The position numbers and the translations under genes are program-made. Below are positions 12,979 through 24,340 of a stretch of DNA of 64,000 nucleotides, one piece after another (positions within the stretch are counted from its first letter, which is position 1; each line of letters starts with the position of its first letter). Origin of the DNA: Halocaridina rubra (lineage: Eukaryota > Arthropoda > Malacostraca > Decapoda > Atyidae). Under the pieces are notes generated by a model, which was given only the letters and a program-made list of their open reading frames with translations, had not been told where the DNA came from and ran no database searches. Location: positions 155,001 to 219,000 of the forward strand of contig JAXCGZ010001904.1 of NCBI GenBank assembly GCA_037179515.1, given 5' to 3'.

Positions 12979-14381
12979 CTGATTCTTACCTTTTTCCTAC
13001 TTCTGATCCTTTCAGATAAATTTTCCAAAGACTGGATCTGAAGCCTCGTCAGAAACATCACAAATGATCTTCACAAGTTCTGTAATTTCTGGTCCTCTTC
13101 TATATACTTAGAGCAACTCATGATTAACTTTTACCCATCTCGTCAGCAGATAATAAGGTAACTTTTCTACTATCTTAAGCATGTTGTCTCCACTTGCTAG
13201 CTGATTGATAGAGTCCATTTCCTTAAGGGACTCAAGACAGCAAGTGAGCTCATCAGCATACTCTCTGAGATCAGCTGATTCCTTCACATCTGCTCTATTG
13301 GTAACTTTTCTTATCCATTTGCGTGTAATATTATAGGGGTTTCTAAATCTTTCTTCCAAAATTTCTAAAGCTCTTTTATAACCTTTTTCAATGCTTTTAT
13401 AATAAGTACTCTTTATTGCAAGAGCTGCCTTTCCTTTACAGTACTTTCCTAAGCATGCCACTTTTTGAGCTGCTTGGATTGACAAACATTCTATGGCATC
13501 CTTAAATGACCTTATGAATGGCCAATACTCCAAAGCATCACCAATAAATGGATGAATTTCTCTTCTAGGTACTTGCAGAGATTCTACTATAGACTGTTGC
13601 TGTGTCCGTGACAGATCCAGCACCTGGCTTAAGGCATCTACAAAAACAGATGCAGCTTTCTTTTCTGAATTTTCTATTTCAACATTAGAGGGGTCCACTG
13701 ATAATTTTGTGGGTTTTCTCAGGTGTTCTATAGGTGTACTTTCAAATCTTGGGATTTCACTGGTCACTTTTATGCATCCCTGTGTATTCACAGGTATGGT
13801 TACATGTGTGATGGGACCAAGCCCTTCAGTTTGCAGCTGGTGTTCTGAAGTTTCATCTGAATTAACTTCTTCCCTCAACTTGTTGAGTTCCTCCATTGAT
13901 CTCTGTTTTTCCCTCTTGAGCATCAGTTCACTCTCCAATTTTGCCCTTTTTAACTCAAATATTTGTGTTTCCTTCTGCAATGATAGCTGTCGGTTCTGCA
14001 TATGGAGCTGTTGTGCTTTTGCTAATTCTTTAATTTCTTCTCTTAAGTCCTTGTTCTTTGCTTCCAGGCATGTGTCTAAAATTTCTTTGAATGCCAGCTG
14101 TTTCTCTGGCACAGCATTTTCTGGTATATCATCACCTGAAAACTCATTATCCTCTTGGCTCTTGTCACAAGTTTCCTCTTCCTGTGAAGCTATCCAGTTG
14201 AATAAGGCACCATGAAAATCCATATGCCGAGTCATAACCTCCATTTTATATACTATGGTCTCTTCAAGATGATCTTCGTCCTGCAATAATTCAAGAAGCT
14301 CAAAATGAGCTGTTTCAAATGCAGTAACGTAATCAGAGTAAGCATCTATCTTCTCCTTTACTTGAAGAAGGTTCTTGGCAT

Positions 14382-14917
14382 GGAGACCTAGAGAGAGAGA
14401 GATTGATCATAGGATCCAGGTAGCGTTAAACAGCTGGAAGAGAACATCAGGGGTGCTATGTGACAAGAAAATCAGTGCTAGAGTGAAAGGAAATGTGTAC
14501 AAGTCAGTTGTGAGACCAGCGTTGCTGTACGGAGCGGAGACGTGGCCGGTGAAAAAGATTCAAGAAAGGAAGATAGATGTCGCAGAAATGAGAATGCTGA
14601 GGTGGATGTGTGGGGTGACGAGGGAGGACAGGATACGAAATGACCGGATCAGAGGTACAGTGAAGATGGTGGAGGCATCGGCAAAAGCACAGGAGAGGAG
14701 ATTACAGTGGTTCGGTCATGTGAAGAGGAGAGAAGTAGACTACGTGGGTGTGAGAGTGATGGAGATGGATGTGGAGGGCAGACATAGACGAGGAAGACCT
14801 AATCTACGGTGGAAGGACCGACTGAAGGAGGATCTCAGAGAGAGACAGCTGGGGGAGGAGCAAGTGATGGACCGGAGCCAGTGGAGACGACTAGTGAAGA
14901 GATGCAACCCCATATGA
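14382..14917 (+). pseudogene. RTE reverse transcriptase, C-terminal domain
   Basis: The frame reads DHRIQVALNSWKRTSGVLCD, then RPALLYGAETWPVKK, then EMRMLRWMCGVTREDRIRND and RRLQWFGHVKRRE, and ends in the basic stretch around GRPNLRWKDRLKEDLRERQL. These boxes in this order are typical of the C-terminus of RTE/BovB-clade elements. The segment is open to its natural end at 14917. Endonuclease and RT palm are missing, so it is a dead fragment. Confidence 0.85.
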
Positions 14918-14944
14918 AAATGGGAACGCAAATAGAGGAAGGAA
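14382..14944 (+). mobile_element. RTE-type LINE fragment, C-terminal end
   Basis: The insert is flanked by an 11 bp direct repeat, GTTCTTGGCAT, at 14371-14381 and 14945-14955. It lies in opposite orientation to the BEL-2 gag it interrupts. It holds only the last part of an RTE reading frame and a short 3' end, as expected for a 5'-truncated target-primed insertion. Confidence 0.85.
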
Positions 14945-15211
14945 GTTCTTGGCATCTGCAGCTATCTTGCCGATAGCAGTCATTTGTCTGGTGAGAGCTC
15001 CCTTGGCCCAGCCTTGTTTCTTCTTAGCATCAGCTACAGGTTCATCCTGGTCACCAGCGATGTCCTTCAAAGGGATTTCTTCTCCTTCTGCTACCTCAGA
15101 TATTAAATCTCTGGTCTGTTCTGTGCTCATCTTGTATTAAGTCTGTTTGCATGATGTTCTTAAACTACAGGAATGTCAAAGAAGCCTAAAATTTTGGACT
15201 CTTACACCTCC

Positions 15212-15350
15212 TGTGTAAGTAGGTATATTATTCAATAGGTATATACTAAAATATTCTTGTGTTATTTTATATTTTATCTTCTAGGTTCATAGAGCAGTAA
15301 AAGCCAGATTTTTGGGAGTCTTTTCTTCTTGTTTTATTTAGCAAGTCAAC
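15212..15350 (-). repeat. Right arm of a 140 bp inverted repeat pair
   Basis: This is the reverse complement of 7753-7895. On the minus strand it directly follows the family G gag fragment at 15351-15902 and is followed by the leader of BEL-2. Confidence 0.85.
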
Positions 15351-15902
15351 AAATGGAGGTCACAGAGATGTACCACAGTCTGATTGTGCTGAAGGTACTC
15401 GTCCACAGCTGCCAAACTTTTGTTGAAGTCGATCTCATCCTTAAGCTAGGTGCTTACATAAGCAAGAATGTCAGTAGCATGGTCATTGGCTATGGAATCA
15501 AATATCAAGAATGGATGCCACTTCTCTGGGGGACACTTTGCAACTCACAGCTAATCATCAAAGAAGCAAGCCTTTAGGCTGCCAAAGGCACTACAGTTCT
15601 CCTCCTACAATAGGAAAGCAGAGACAAATCTAGCACTACACTTGTCTGGTTTTAACTTTCTCATAGTCCCTCAGTTGCGTGTTGTTGAGTTCATTAACCA
15701 GGGCGATCAGACAGGGTGGCATGGAGGTCAGCAGCCAGCGAATCCTCTCAACCACTGCACCATCATTAGAGGCGACGAGATTCTAAAAGGAGCAGATGTA
15801 AGTGTCAAGTGGTTGCTTGCTGTCATCCTCGTATTTCTGCATTGGAGGGTCTCTCGCGAAGCAGGCCCTCATTTCCAAGTGAGGCACCACTCGGAAATTT
15901 AG
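15351..15902 (-). pseudogene. Family G gag fragment, inverted relative to G1
   Basis: On the minus strand this parallels G1 gag 16770-17330, from the PPIQKYEDD segment to the end of the conserved DEINYDKS segment, with many substitutions and stops. It meets the forward G1 5' UTR at 15902-15903, making a head-to-head junction. No LTR end lies at that junction. Confidence 0.75.
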
Positions 15903-16529
15903 CCTAGGCTAAGCCCTTCATGTGTCTGAGCTGTCACCCAAAAATATATTTTCTCATTATTAGCAGACAAATGTGCAATTTGGCTGCCTTGTAAGTCGTT
16001 AACTTGTCTTTGGTGCATTTTGCATAGGATCTGTGCCCTTTTGGCAACACTCCAGAATGTACTTGCAACATTCTATTTGTGGGTACTGCCATATACTCAC
16101 TCATATGCAGGCACGACCACTATACTTTACTTGTTTGTATTCTCTTGCTCTGGGTGCTTGTCGGTAAAATTCATTGTTGCACATTTCTTTCATTTGCACC
16201 ATAACCGCAGGTTCTGCCGCATATAGCTGTTAAGCAGGCACAACTGTCATCCTGCATAACCAGTGTTTTATGCACTGTTTTGCAGCATTTTGCTGCTGTT
16301 GCACTTGATTGTATTTTGAGTTACTTTCATGGTGAGGTTTTGGGATCACCGTTAAGTTTCAGTTTGAACTGTAGTATTGAATTTTTTTTCTCTCCTTGAT
16401 GTTGTGTGGTTCTTTCATTTTTCTTTTTACTATTGTAAAGATTTATTTTTGCTGGTTGTTTGTTTTGGTACTTCATTATTGACTGTCTAGGAAACCACAA
16501 TAACAACTGGGCAGTCACAGAAAACTAAC
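15903..16529 (+). other. G1 5' untranslated region
   Basis: The sequence parallels the G4 leader (minus strand, 41530 to 40430) up to the gag start. The ancestral gag ATG, seen in G4 at 40429, appears here near 16510 as ATA, so the first usable start is 16530. Confidence 0.65.
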
Positions 16530-17605
16530 ATGGAAATCAGGCAGTCACAGGAAACCATCGAAGCATTCGATGAGGTGCGTTACCTGGACATGACAGTTTC
16601 TATGGGTAAGAAATACAGCTATTCCCAAGGACCAAAGCTCGTCAAGTGGGCTCATAGCAAGATGGCTAAACGCCGAGCAGACCTGGAGAAGAAAGGAAGT
16701 AACCAGGCGCAGGCACAAAAACAAAGCGAAAATGAGCTTGTGCTTGCTCGGCTTCAAGAGGGAACCCCAGACAGTGGTTCTTCACCCGGAAATGGGGACC
16801 AGTCTTGTGAAAGGCCCCCTCCAATACAGAAATACGAGGATGATGGCAAGCAACCGCTCGATAATTACATCCGCTATTTCGAAAGTCTTGCAATAGCTAG
16901 TGAAGGCACAGAGGCTGAGAAGCGTCATTGGCTGCTATCCTCCATGCCACCCCGTGTGCTCGCCCTAGTCAATGAACTCAACCAATGCAATTGAGGGACT
17001 ACGAGAAAGTTAAAAACACACACTCCTTGCCTCGCAAACATTTCGCCAGCTGAGTGTCGTGCTAGGTATGTCTCCACTTTCCCATTGAAGGAGGAGAACT
17101 GTAGTACCTTTGGCAAATGCAAGCTCGCCTCTTTAATGATTGGTTGCGGGTTGCAAAGTGACCTCTTGAGAAATGGTATCCATTTTTTATGTTTGATTCA
17201 ATTGCTAATGGCCTCCCTACGGATGTTGTTACTTATGAAAGGACTCAACTTAAGGATGAGATCAACTACGATAAAAGTTTAGCCGCTGTGGATGAGTACC
17301 TCAAGCACAACCAGCCTGGAGTACGTCTCTGTGACTTTATGAGGGCAAGAAGGACCGATCCCAAGGCTTGTCCTCAGAGTTTCATCTCCCCTGCAGCAGG
17401 CCATGATTCTCACCAGAAAGGTCACAGGAACGGGAAAAACAAGGGTCCTTCTCAGAACTTTAATCATCCAGCTCATCCTCCTCACACTCCTAAGCCTTAT
17501 TACGGCAATGCACCCACACTCAATAAGGACGACTCGGTAAGACCTAAGCCTCAGCAGTTCAGAGACAAGGGCGATTACCCTGCTCCACCTTCTCAAGGTT
17601 TATAA
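16530..17605 (+). pseudogene. G1 gag (broken)
   Basis: The frame from 16530 gives about 154 residues (RQSQETIEAFDEVRYLDMTV ... PPPIQKYEDDGKQPLDNYIR) to a TGA at 16992. A shifted region carries SSTFGKCK-like and LMFDSIANGLPTDVV segments. The last block (17189-17605) has DEINYDKSLAAVDEYLKHNQ followed by a basic, proline- and histidine-rich tail (HQKGHRNGKNKG, HPAHPPHTPKPYY). No CCHC knuckle is visible in the tail. The middle matches the G4 gag block at 39621-39992 on the minus strand. Gag would be the nucleocapsid/capsid protein; the lack of a zinc knuckle is worth noting but the copy is degenerate. Confidence 0.7.
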
Positions 17606-17792
17606 GCCAAACTCTAAGAGCCACCACACTCCCTCTCACAGCGGTGGCCCGCATAACCGTCTGACCACTCACTCGGCCCATGCCGTAGAAACAAGGCCAG
17701 AAAGGGCCACTGAGGATAACGACGAGGAACCACCGTACAAGTTTGCCAGTGTGGAATTCACAGAACATGATGATCCTGAGATGATCCCAAAA

Positions 17793-17977
17793 TGCCTAGA
17801 ACAATAAATGGTGTGGAAGCTGAGATAGCCCTCAACACAGGGGCCAGTAGCATATTTGCTGACAAGATATTTGTCAGGAATGAAGATTTCACCGGCAAAA
17901 TCATTCATGTGTGGGTTGCTGAAGGAGCAATTCAAATACGATGCTGCTGTGTCATTGACCTGGATTGCAAGTACTAG
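17793..17977 (+). pseudogene. G1 aspartic protease core (Asp to Asn)
   Basis: The short frame reads INGVEAEIALNTGASSIFAD. The spacing and the TGAS context are those of a retropepsin active site, with asparagine (AAC) where the catalytic aspartate (GAC or GAT) belongs. It lies between gag and the integrase, which places the protease upstream of the integrase in this family. Confidence 0.65.
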
Positions 17978-18268
17978 AAGGGAAAAGCCCCAACTGTGGC
18001 ATTGACTGGGCTTATGTACCCTGTCTTGCTGGGTCGTGTGCCAAACCTAGCTTCTATCTTTTAGGCAAACTTCTACCATATGGACATTTCTCACTGGAAC
18101 ATCTCTCAGGTGAAGTCACAACAAGCCATTTCAGCAGCAACTATTAGCTCAGACGCCAGGAATTTGGAAGATTCTCTGACTGACTCCATTGAGTCTGCAG
18201 CAGGTAATACCCGTAATGTGGAACGCAGAGAGTTTCCCAATCCTTTACCAGATGATGCACCTCTATAG

Positions 18269-19500
18269 CCACTGAAGTCCCGTCCAGAGTTTGCCAAACT
18301 GCAGAAGGACTGCTCCAGCCTCAAACACTGGATACAACAGGCCAACGAGAGAAGAACCTTCACGGTGAGACGAAGAGGCCAGACCACTTACGCCCTTGTA
18401 GATGGAATCCTTCGTAGGCATGTGAATAAAGATGGCCACACCTTTAAACAATTGGTGGTGCCTGCCTGTTGCGCTGCCAAGCTATGTATGTGGCACAAAA
18501 TTTATCACTGAGTGGACACAGAGGCAAAGCAAAAAATAGGCATGACTTTAAAAGGCTTTTGCATGGCTAAACATGTACGCCGAGGGAGACAGATACTGTC
18601 TGTCAAGCCACCTCTAAGGTACCGGTACCGAAGGTCCCCATGGGCATAACTAAGCTCTCAACAGTGCCATTTTCAAAGGTCGCTATTGAAATATTAGGTC
18701 CTATTAATCCAGCTTCGTCCACAGGGAAACAGTTCCTCCTGGTATACGCCAACCTGGCAACAAAGTACCCAAATGCCGTGCTGCTATCTTCTATTACGAC
18801 CGAAGCAGTTGCTCAAGCCTTATTTGAAATCTTCTCCAGGGTCGGCTCCCCTGAGCAGGTACTTCTGACAATGGAAGTCAGATTACAAGTAGCAACTTTG
18901 AGGCTTTCTGTAACCTATTAGAAATGAAGCGCATTCATACGAGTGTCTATCATGCCTAATCAAATGGAGCATGTGAACGCTATAACAGGGCATTAAAGCT
19001 AGAGATAGATATACCCTGGCAGAGGGACAAGTACGTCCCCACTGCACTTTTCTCCTTCAGAGACACGCCCCACGACACTACTGGATACTCGCCTTTTGAG
19101 CTTATTTATGATCATAAGGTCAAAGGAGCTGTGGAAATCTTGGCAGAATGACGGGACTCTCCTACCATCAAGGATGACGATAGGGACGTCCAAGAGCATA
19201 TTTTGAAATTTTCATCCCATCTCAAAAAGGCCCGAAAAACTGCACAATTAGCCATTAAGGGTCACCAGCAGACTGCCAAGCTCCTCTTCGACAAGCATGC
19301 CCGGTGTTGTACCCTGACACCCGGAGATTGAGCTCTGTCACTTCTTCCAACAGATACTCACAATCTAATGCTATGCTGGAAAGGACCGTACACTGTGGTA
19401 CATCAGGTGACCACTGACAATTACGAGTTAAATGTTAATGGCAATAACCGAAAATTCCTCATTAACCAGCTGAAGCTGTATCATGAGGGCCCAGATGCCC
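18269..19500 (+). pseudogene. G1 integrase, upstream of RT (broken)
   Basis: The sequence is collinear with the G4 integrase at 34437-35740 but carries stops and shifts. Recognisable blocks are the N-terminal GHTFKQLVVPA segment, LLVYANLATKYPNAVLLSS at 18730-18790, a degraded CERYNRALK segment near 18975, DTPHDTTGYSPFELIY, and the C-terminal CWKGPYTVVHQVT at 19375, a GPY motif. Integrase would join cDNA ends to the target. Position before RT is unlike ordinary gypsy elements. Confidence 0.75.
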
Positions 19501-19759
19501 AAAGAGATCCTGCGCTGGCATTTTCAGCAGCCCCTATAGGTGCCCTCAACATCAACAGTACCTCCGATGCTGCAGCAACACAAATGCTCCATTATAGCCA
19601 CCTTCTATATTGGAAGACTCCTCCCTTGCGGTGGAGACAGACTTACGGGAGTGGAGTTTTTCGGAAGTAACCCCTCTGGTTTCAACCATCGCACTTGCAA
19701 TTGAAGACATAAACCATTCCCACACAACAAAACGAAAGTGTGAGTAATTGCTTTATTAA

Positions 19760-20459
19760 ATCCAGACTGCAACCGAGTCAATGGGAACAGCTGAACAAGC
19801 TATTAGAGGACTACGAGAACGTCTTCAACAATCTATCAGGCACTACCGCTACCCTTGAGCATCATGTTAGATTGATTGCTCCAGAGCCATATCAGCAATT
19901 GTAGGTCCTTTCCCACCAGCTGTCCGTACAGCTGAAGGAAGATCTTGACACTTAGGTCCGCCTAGGAATAGTTGAAAAGAGCATTTTGCCTTGGTGTTCG
20001 CCATTACTGGCAGTGCGTAAGCGAGATGGCAGTCACAGGTTCTGCCTATATCTTGCAGACAAAGGCTTGGGTGCCGTGCTCTTGTAAGCCCGATCAGACA
20101 ACTCAGCAGAAGTAGCTCCAGTGCAATATGCTAGCCGCAGGCTTCATGCCGTAGAACAGAATTACTTCATCGTGGAGAAGGAAGCTCTAACCACATATTG
20201 GGCCATAAAGAAATTTGAAGTCCATCTGTAAGGTCGACATTTTACAATGAGAACCGACCACCATCCTCTCCTATATTTACAGACTGCAGACAAGCTGAAT
20301 TTTCACTTGAAAAGGTGGGTACATTACCTGAATCTTTTCAAATTCACTGCCCGACATACTGATGGAATGGACAATGATCTCGCTGGTCTACTAACTCGAT
20401 GCTCATTACTCTCAAATGAGGAATCTGGTACTGTTAGCCTCAATTTGACTAGTATGTAA
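19760..20459 (+). pseudogene. G1 RT remnant and RNase H
   Basis: From 19760 the text follows the G4 linker and RT N-terminus (QPSQWEQLNKLLEDYENVF ... KSILPWCSPLLAVRKRDGSH) up to RFCLY at about 20050. It then jumps directly to the RNase H segment (KGLGAVLL). Thus the RT palm including the YVDD-type box has been deleted. RNase H continues with EKEALTTYWAIKKFEVHL, RTDHHPLLYL and FKFTARHTDGMDNDLAG, and ends at a TAA at 20457. In-frame stops occur before 20247. Confidence 0.75.
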
Positions 20460-21165
20460 AGATTACTTCTCATGTGTTGTTTACTATTATGTTTATCTTT
20501 TATGTATTTAATACTGTACTCTTTTATTTTAACTTATAAACTTATTTAAATTTTTATGTGTAAAATGGGTTTTACTTAGTTTTCTTTGGTATAGTGTGTT
20601 AATGCACTCTTGTGGAACGTATCCATGTGTAGTAACGTTATTCCTAATGGAAGACGAATAAGAAGATGAATAATATTTATTTGATTATAGTTTTATATTT
20701 CCCTCTGTGGGACTCTGAAAGCCAAAACATGGCAGAAACTTTTAGTTTAGTGTTGAATAGCTAAAGCTATTTTAAATCCAGTCGTCACTCTTAATGACGA
20801 CTTCGTTCAAATTTTCCTTTTATGTATCTTGTATTTTTTTTTTATATTATTTTATTGCCTTATTGCATGTGAAGAATTCTTAAACTTAAATATTGATATT
20901 GTCTGATATTTAATTGTGATTTTTATTTTCCTGAAATTTGAATTTTATCACATTCCTTTCATATTCTGCATGTCATTTAATGTTTTTTTTTTTTTTATAG
21001 GACATGTTCCATTAGTGGATACCATATTTTGTTGTTCATTTGTTCTTTCCCATTAGAAGGATCTCTCATCCCTCATAATATCATTGAAATCACCATAACT
21101 TCCTTTGTTCTTTCGCCTTTTGTAGTAGAATTTTGCTAGCTCAATATCCTCTAGAAAGGGCCTTT
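20460..21165 (+). other. G1 3' untranslated region
   Basis: It is conserved with 37496-38130 (G4) and with the G0 pieces. It ends in TCTAGAAAGGGCCTTT, whose AGAAAGGG is the best candidate polypurine tract directly upstream of the LTR start. Confidence 0.6.
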
Positions 21166-22145
21166 GTGAAAGAGTGTTTCATTCAAAGCCACCAGAGGCT
21201 GTAGTAGATGCCTTATTAGTTAACTTGGTAACTATTAACCTTTTTTTTTTTTTACTAAAATCATTCTCCCTTCTTACCTTTTGCAGATTATGATTATTTG
21301 CAGTTTATATTTCAGTTTATACCTAATTTTATATATATATCTTAATTAATATTCTTGTAAGTGTAGAAAGCATGATCGCAATATAAAAGTCTTCCCCCTT
21401 TATTTGTTTTCTAATCAATCCTTTTCTTCATGAATGAGGCCATAATCCTAGTGAGTCTATTAGATACGGTTCTTTTCACAATTTTCTTATGATAAAATAG
21501 CTCTTGCTGATAATCTTTATATATTATAAAAATTGCTCTTGCTAATAATTTTGTTATAGATTTGACCCTGCTGATATGTCACTAGCCTGTCTAGATACAT
21601 TTCAGTAGCTTGTTTATTATTTGAATAGTTAAAATTCCGTCTCCACAAATGCAAATAATGTTCTAGATATTGTTTGCCAGTAACCAATTATGCCCATAAT
21701 AATTCTCGGTTTTTTTTTATTTGCTTCCGCTTTTTGCATCTAAAATACTGTCTCTCCCTTGCATCCCTGCCATAATTGCCTGTCAGGGACCACCACTACA
21801 GTAGTCTTGGAATATAATATGAACAAGTTACTTCGTTGGAAATATAACCTACAGATGACGTCACCAGGAGGAAGCCTGAATCGTTCTCATTTGGCTGCCA
21901 AACATCCCAGAGGCAAAATCTCGCCTCAGCAGTCAAGCCTACTTCAAACCTTATTTACGTGGTGTCTTCACAGGAATTCATCTGGCACAAACAAGGTGAT
22001 GGATAGTGTATGGTAAAGTTCGTTGGTCAAGCAAATTGGGAATTCGTTACTGGTCAAATAGTTTACTAGTCAAATCCTAAGAAAATTTTCTCAGCTTCCA
22101 TTCCCATACAAAACGAACTTTTGTAGATTACCTAACTGGGATCTC

Positions 22146-22346
22146 TGTTTGATGCTCCTTAAATTTGGAGTTATTTATAGATGAATGAGGCACAATAATA
22201 GAGGAGACTGAAAGGGCATTTTGAACAGTTCTTGTCTGGCCACCTAGTGGGCATCTTTATTACTTTCTATGTAAACAAAACATGGATACATTCATTAACA
22301 AAATATTGCATCGTTCTTTATAACAATTATATCAAATATTGTAACA
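22146..22346 (-). repeat. Gy-C 3' LTR
   Basis: 201 bp, flanked outside by ATCTC. Inside, on the minus strand, a purine stretch AAAAAGAGGGA directly precedes it and is the polypurine tract. Confidence 0.95.
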
Positions 22347-22419
22347 TCCCTCTTTTTATGAAGAAAAAATCAGTTATCATCTTGAAAACGAAAAAAAAAA
22401 TCACTCTTTGTAAACAACA

Positions 22420-24340
22420 AAATCTTTATATTTAGAGGGTAAAATATTCCTTGTACTCCTTGTGTTTCTCCTTTGAGGAGTGAAAGACTCTTGAACTCTG
22501 AGATTCTCACTTGTTGGGTTTACATGTTTATCCTGTGGAATTTCAACCTGTTGCTGACTTTGCACTACATTACGAGAATCTTCACTACTGTGATACAAAA
22601 CATTTCTTTCATTTGACTTATTAAGGTCTACTCTATTTCTTCTCAATAAACCAGCATCAGTTGAAATTTCATAAGATCTCTCGTCTAATCGTTCCTTCAC
22701 AATATTTTTTTCCCAAGCTTTCTTTCCCATTACAGTGGGTTTTATTCTCACAACATCATCTTCCTGTAAAGGATCAAGATCTTTGGCATGCATATTGTAA
22801 TATTTAGCGGACCTGCTATTTCTATAATGTCTGTTAATCTTAATTTTACCTACATTGATCTCAGATGGTTTCAGCAACTTTGAAGAAACTGGGAGAAGAG
22901 TACGTGTGCGTCTCCCTAGACTTTTTGAGCCGGACTGTGATTACCTAATTGTGATTACCTAATTGTGTTTATGGGAAAGAGCCCAAAGCTCGTATCTTCC
23001 CGTCTCCTGATCGGTTCCATATTATACGGTAGTCTAATATTGCCAAATAAGGGTCATTATTGCTTTCTATGGCTTTTCTGAGTATGGACTTTGCAGTTTT
23101 TACGGCGGATTCTGCCTGTCCATTAGACTGAGGATGTTTAGTGCTTGACGTACAATGTTCTATATCCCACACTCCTATAAAATTCTGAAATAAATCACTT
23201 GTAAATTGAGTTCCACAGTCACTAAGTAAGATGGAAGGAGTACCATACCTTGCAAACTGTGCTTTTAGCTTACGTATAACAGTAGATGCTTTTATATCTT
23301 CTAACCTATCAATTTCCCAGAAATTACTGAAATAGTCTACTGTTACAAGATAAAACTGGTTACTCAATTCAAAAATATCTGTGCCAACTTTCTCCCATAG
23401 CATATCAGACACTTCATAAGGCATAAGAGTTTCTCTCTGCTGAGATTTTTGAAATTTGCAACAGATTTCATATAGAGAAATATGTTCTTTAATATCACCA
23501 TTCATACCTGGCCAATATACACACTCACGAGCCCTTCGTAGACAACTTTCTACGCCAATGTGACAAGAGTGAATAGCCTGTTTAATTTCTTTCCTCAAAT
23601 TGGCAGGAATCACAACTCTATCACCTTTAAATACAAGTCCATTCTGTATAGATAGTTCATCTCTGATATGATAATAAGGCAAAACAGTTATAGGTACATC
23701 ACATTTATACTCTGGCCACCCATTTGTCATTATATTTGTCACTTCAAGCAAAATTTCATCACTGGCCACAGCATCACGAATTTTCTTTAACCTGTCTTCC
23801 CTAATAGGCAAATAAGATACAACGTTAACATACTCAAAATCATTGCCATTTTCAGTTTCACTAAGAAATGATCGAGACAGCAAATCTGCTATATGCATGT
23901 TCTTACCAGCAGTATGGTTAAGTTCAATATCATATTGTTGTGCAGTCAATAACATGCCTTGTAGCCTCTTTGGTGCTCTATCTAATGGTTTCAAGATTAT
24001 ACTTTGAAGTGGTTTGTGATCAGTTATAACCAAAGTATGTTGTCCAAAAGTGTACTGATGGAAGTTCTTTAAAGCAAACACAATAGCCAGCATTTCTTTC
24101 TCTATATGAGCATACCTTGCTTCCGTGTCAGTTAGAGCTCTGCTTGCATAAGACAACGGTCTACCACCTTGCATTAGAACTGCACCAAGTCCACATTTGC
24201 TAGCATCACACTGTATAACTAACTGTTTACTTTGATCATAATAAGCAAGAATTGGAGTCTTAGTGATGCAACACTTAATTTTCTCAAAAGCTCTAGCCTG
24301 TTCATCACCCCAACACCATTCTTTGTCTTTACGTAAAAGT
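22420..24340 (-). pseudogene. Gy-C RNase H and integrase
   Basis: RNase H: DASKCGLGAVLMQGG across 24220-24160, then EKEMLAIVFALKNFHQYTFG and ITDHKPLQSI. Integrase: HSCHIGVESCLRRARECVYW zinc region (second cysteine pair reads EICCKF), core aspartates in VGTDIFELSNQFYLVTVDYF and LLSDCGTQF, and glutamate in HPQSNGQAESAVK. After LDYR the frame is broken by a 90 bp LINE 3' end (22935-23030). It resumes as SLGRRTRTLLPVS and ends at 22401. One long frame of 401 residues (24174-22969) survives. Confidence 0.85.
22935..23030 (-). mobile_element. CR1/L2-like LINE 3' end, about 90 bp
   Basis: The segment matches the extreme 3' end of the LINE at 27711 onward (TTACGGGAAAGAGCC... and CCCGTCTCCTCATCGG-type text), preceded by two TTACCTAATTGTG tail units. 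It interrupts the Gy-C integrase. It is a severely 5'-truncated insertion. Confidence 0.85.

Larger units (their letters stand above)
13108..15130 (-). pseudogene. BEL-2 gag, interrupted by an RTE fragment
   Basis: The N-terminus (MSTEQTRDLISEVAEG...) runs on the minus strand from 15130 to 14956. It breaks at an RTE insertion and resumes at 14370 (KNLLQVKEKIDAYSDYVT). It then stays open to 13108, a stretch of about 420 residues. Residues before the core are highly charged and rich in Glu/Lys/Gln (roughly 13860-14060), a likely coiled coil. The core PFIGDALEYWPFIRSFKDAI is the BEL Gag signature (F.G....W..F...F). A stop after NHELL (13108) and about 130 bp of shifted sequence separate it from the zinc-knuckle block. 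It would be the capsid-like structural protein. Confidence 0.85.
11660..15140 (-). mobile_element. BEL-2: second BEL/Pao element, 5' part only, minus strand
   Basis: Read on the minus strand this gives a Gag N-terminus, a coiled-coil-rich Gag, zinc knuckles, protease and the protease-RT linker, all with stops or shifts between blocks. RT, RNase H, integrase and both LTRs are absent. At its left edge the sequence changes to the G0 LTR near 11660-11680; at its right edge, about 70 bp upstream of its ATG, it meets the right inverted arm (15212). It is unrelated in sequence to BEL-1 beyond the family level. Confidence 0.8.

Noticed and set aside
15903..20459. Copia assignment for family G because integrase precedes RT
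   Set aside because: The integrase ends with a GPY motif, and RT and RNase H boxes (MPFGMVNAPG, RTDHHPLLYL) are gypsy-type.
20640..20712. Alternative family G LTR start at TGTGG after a GAAGACGAAGAAGATGAAG-type purine tract
   Set aside because: The purine run is attractive, but two inverted LTRs stop at GTGACAG, about 460 bp further in, with different flanks; kept only as a fallback.
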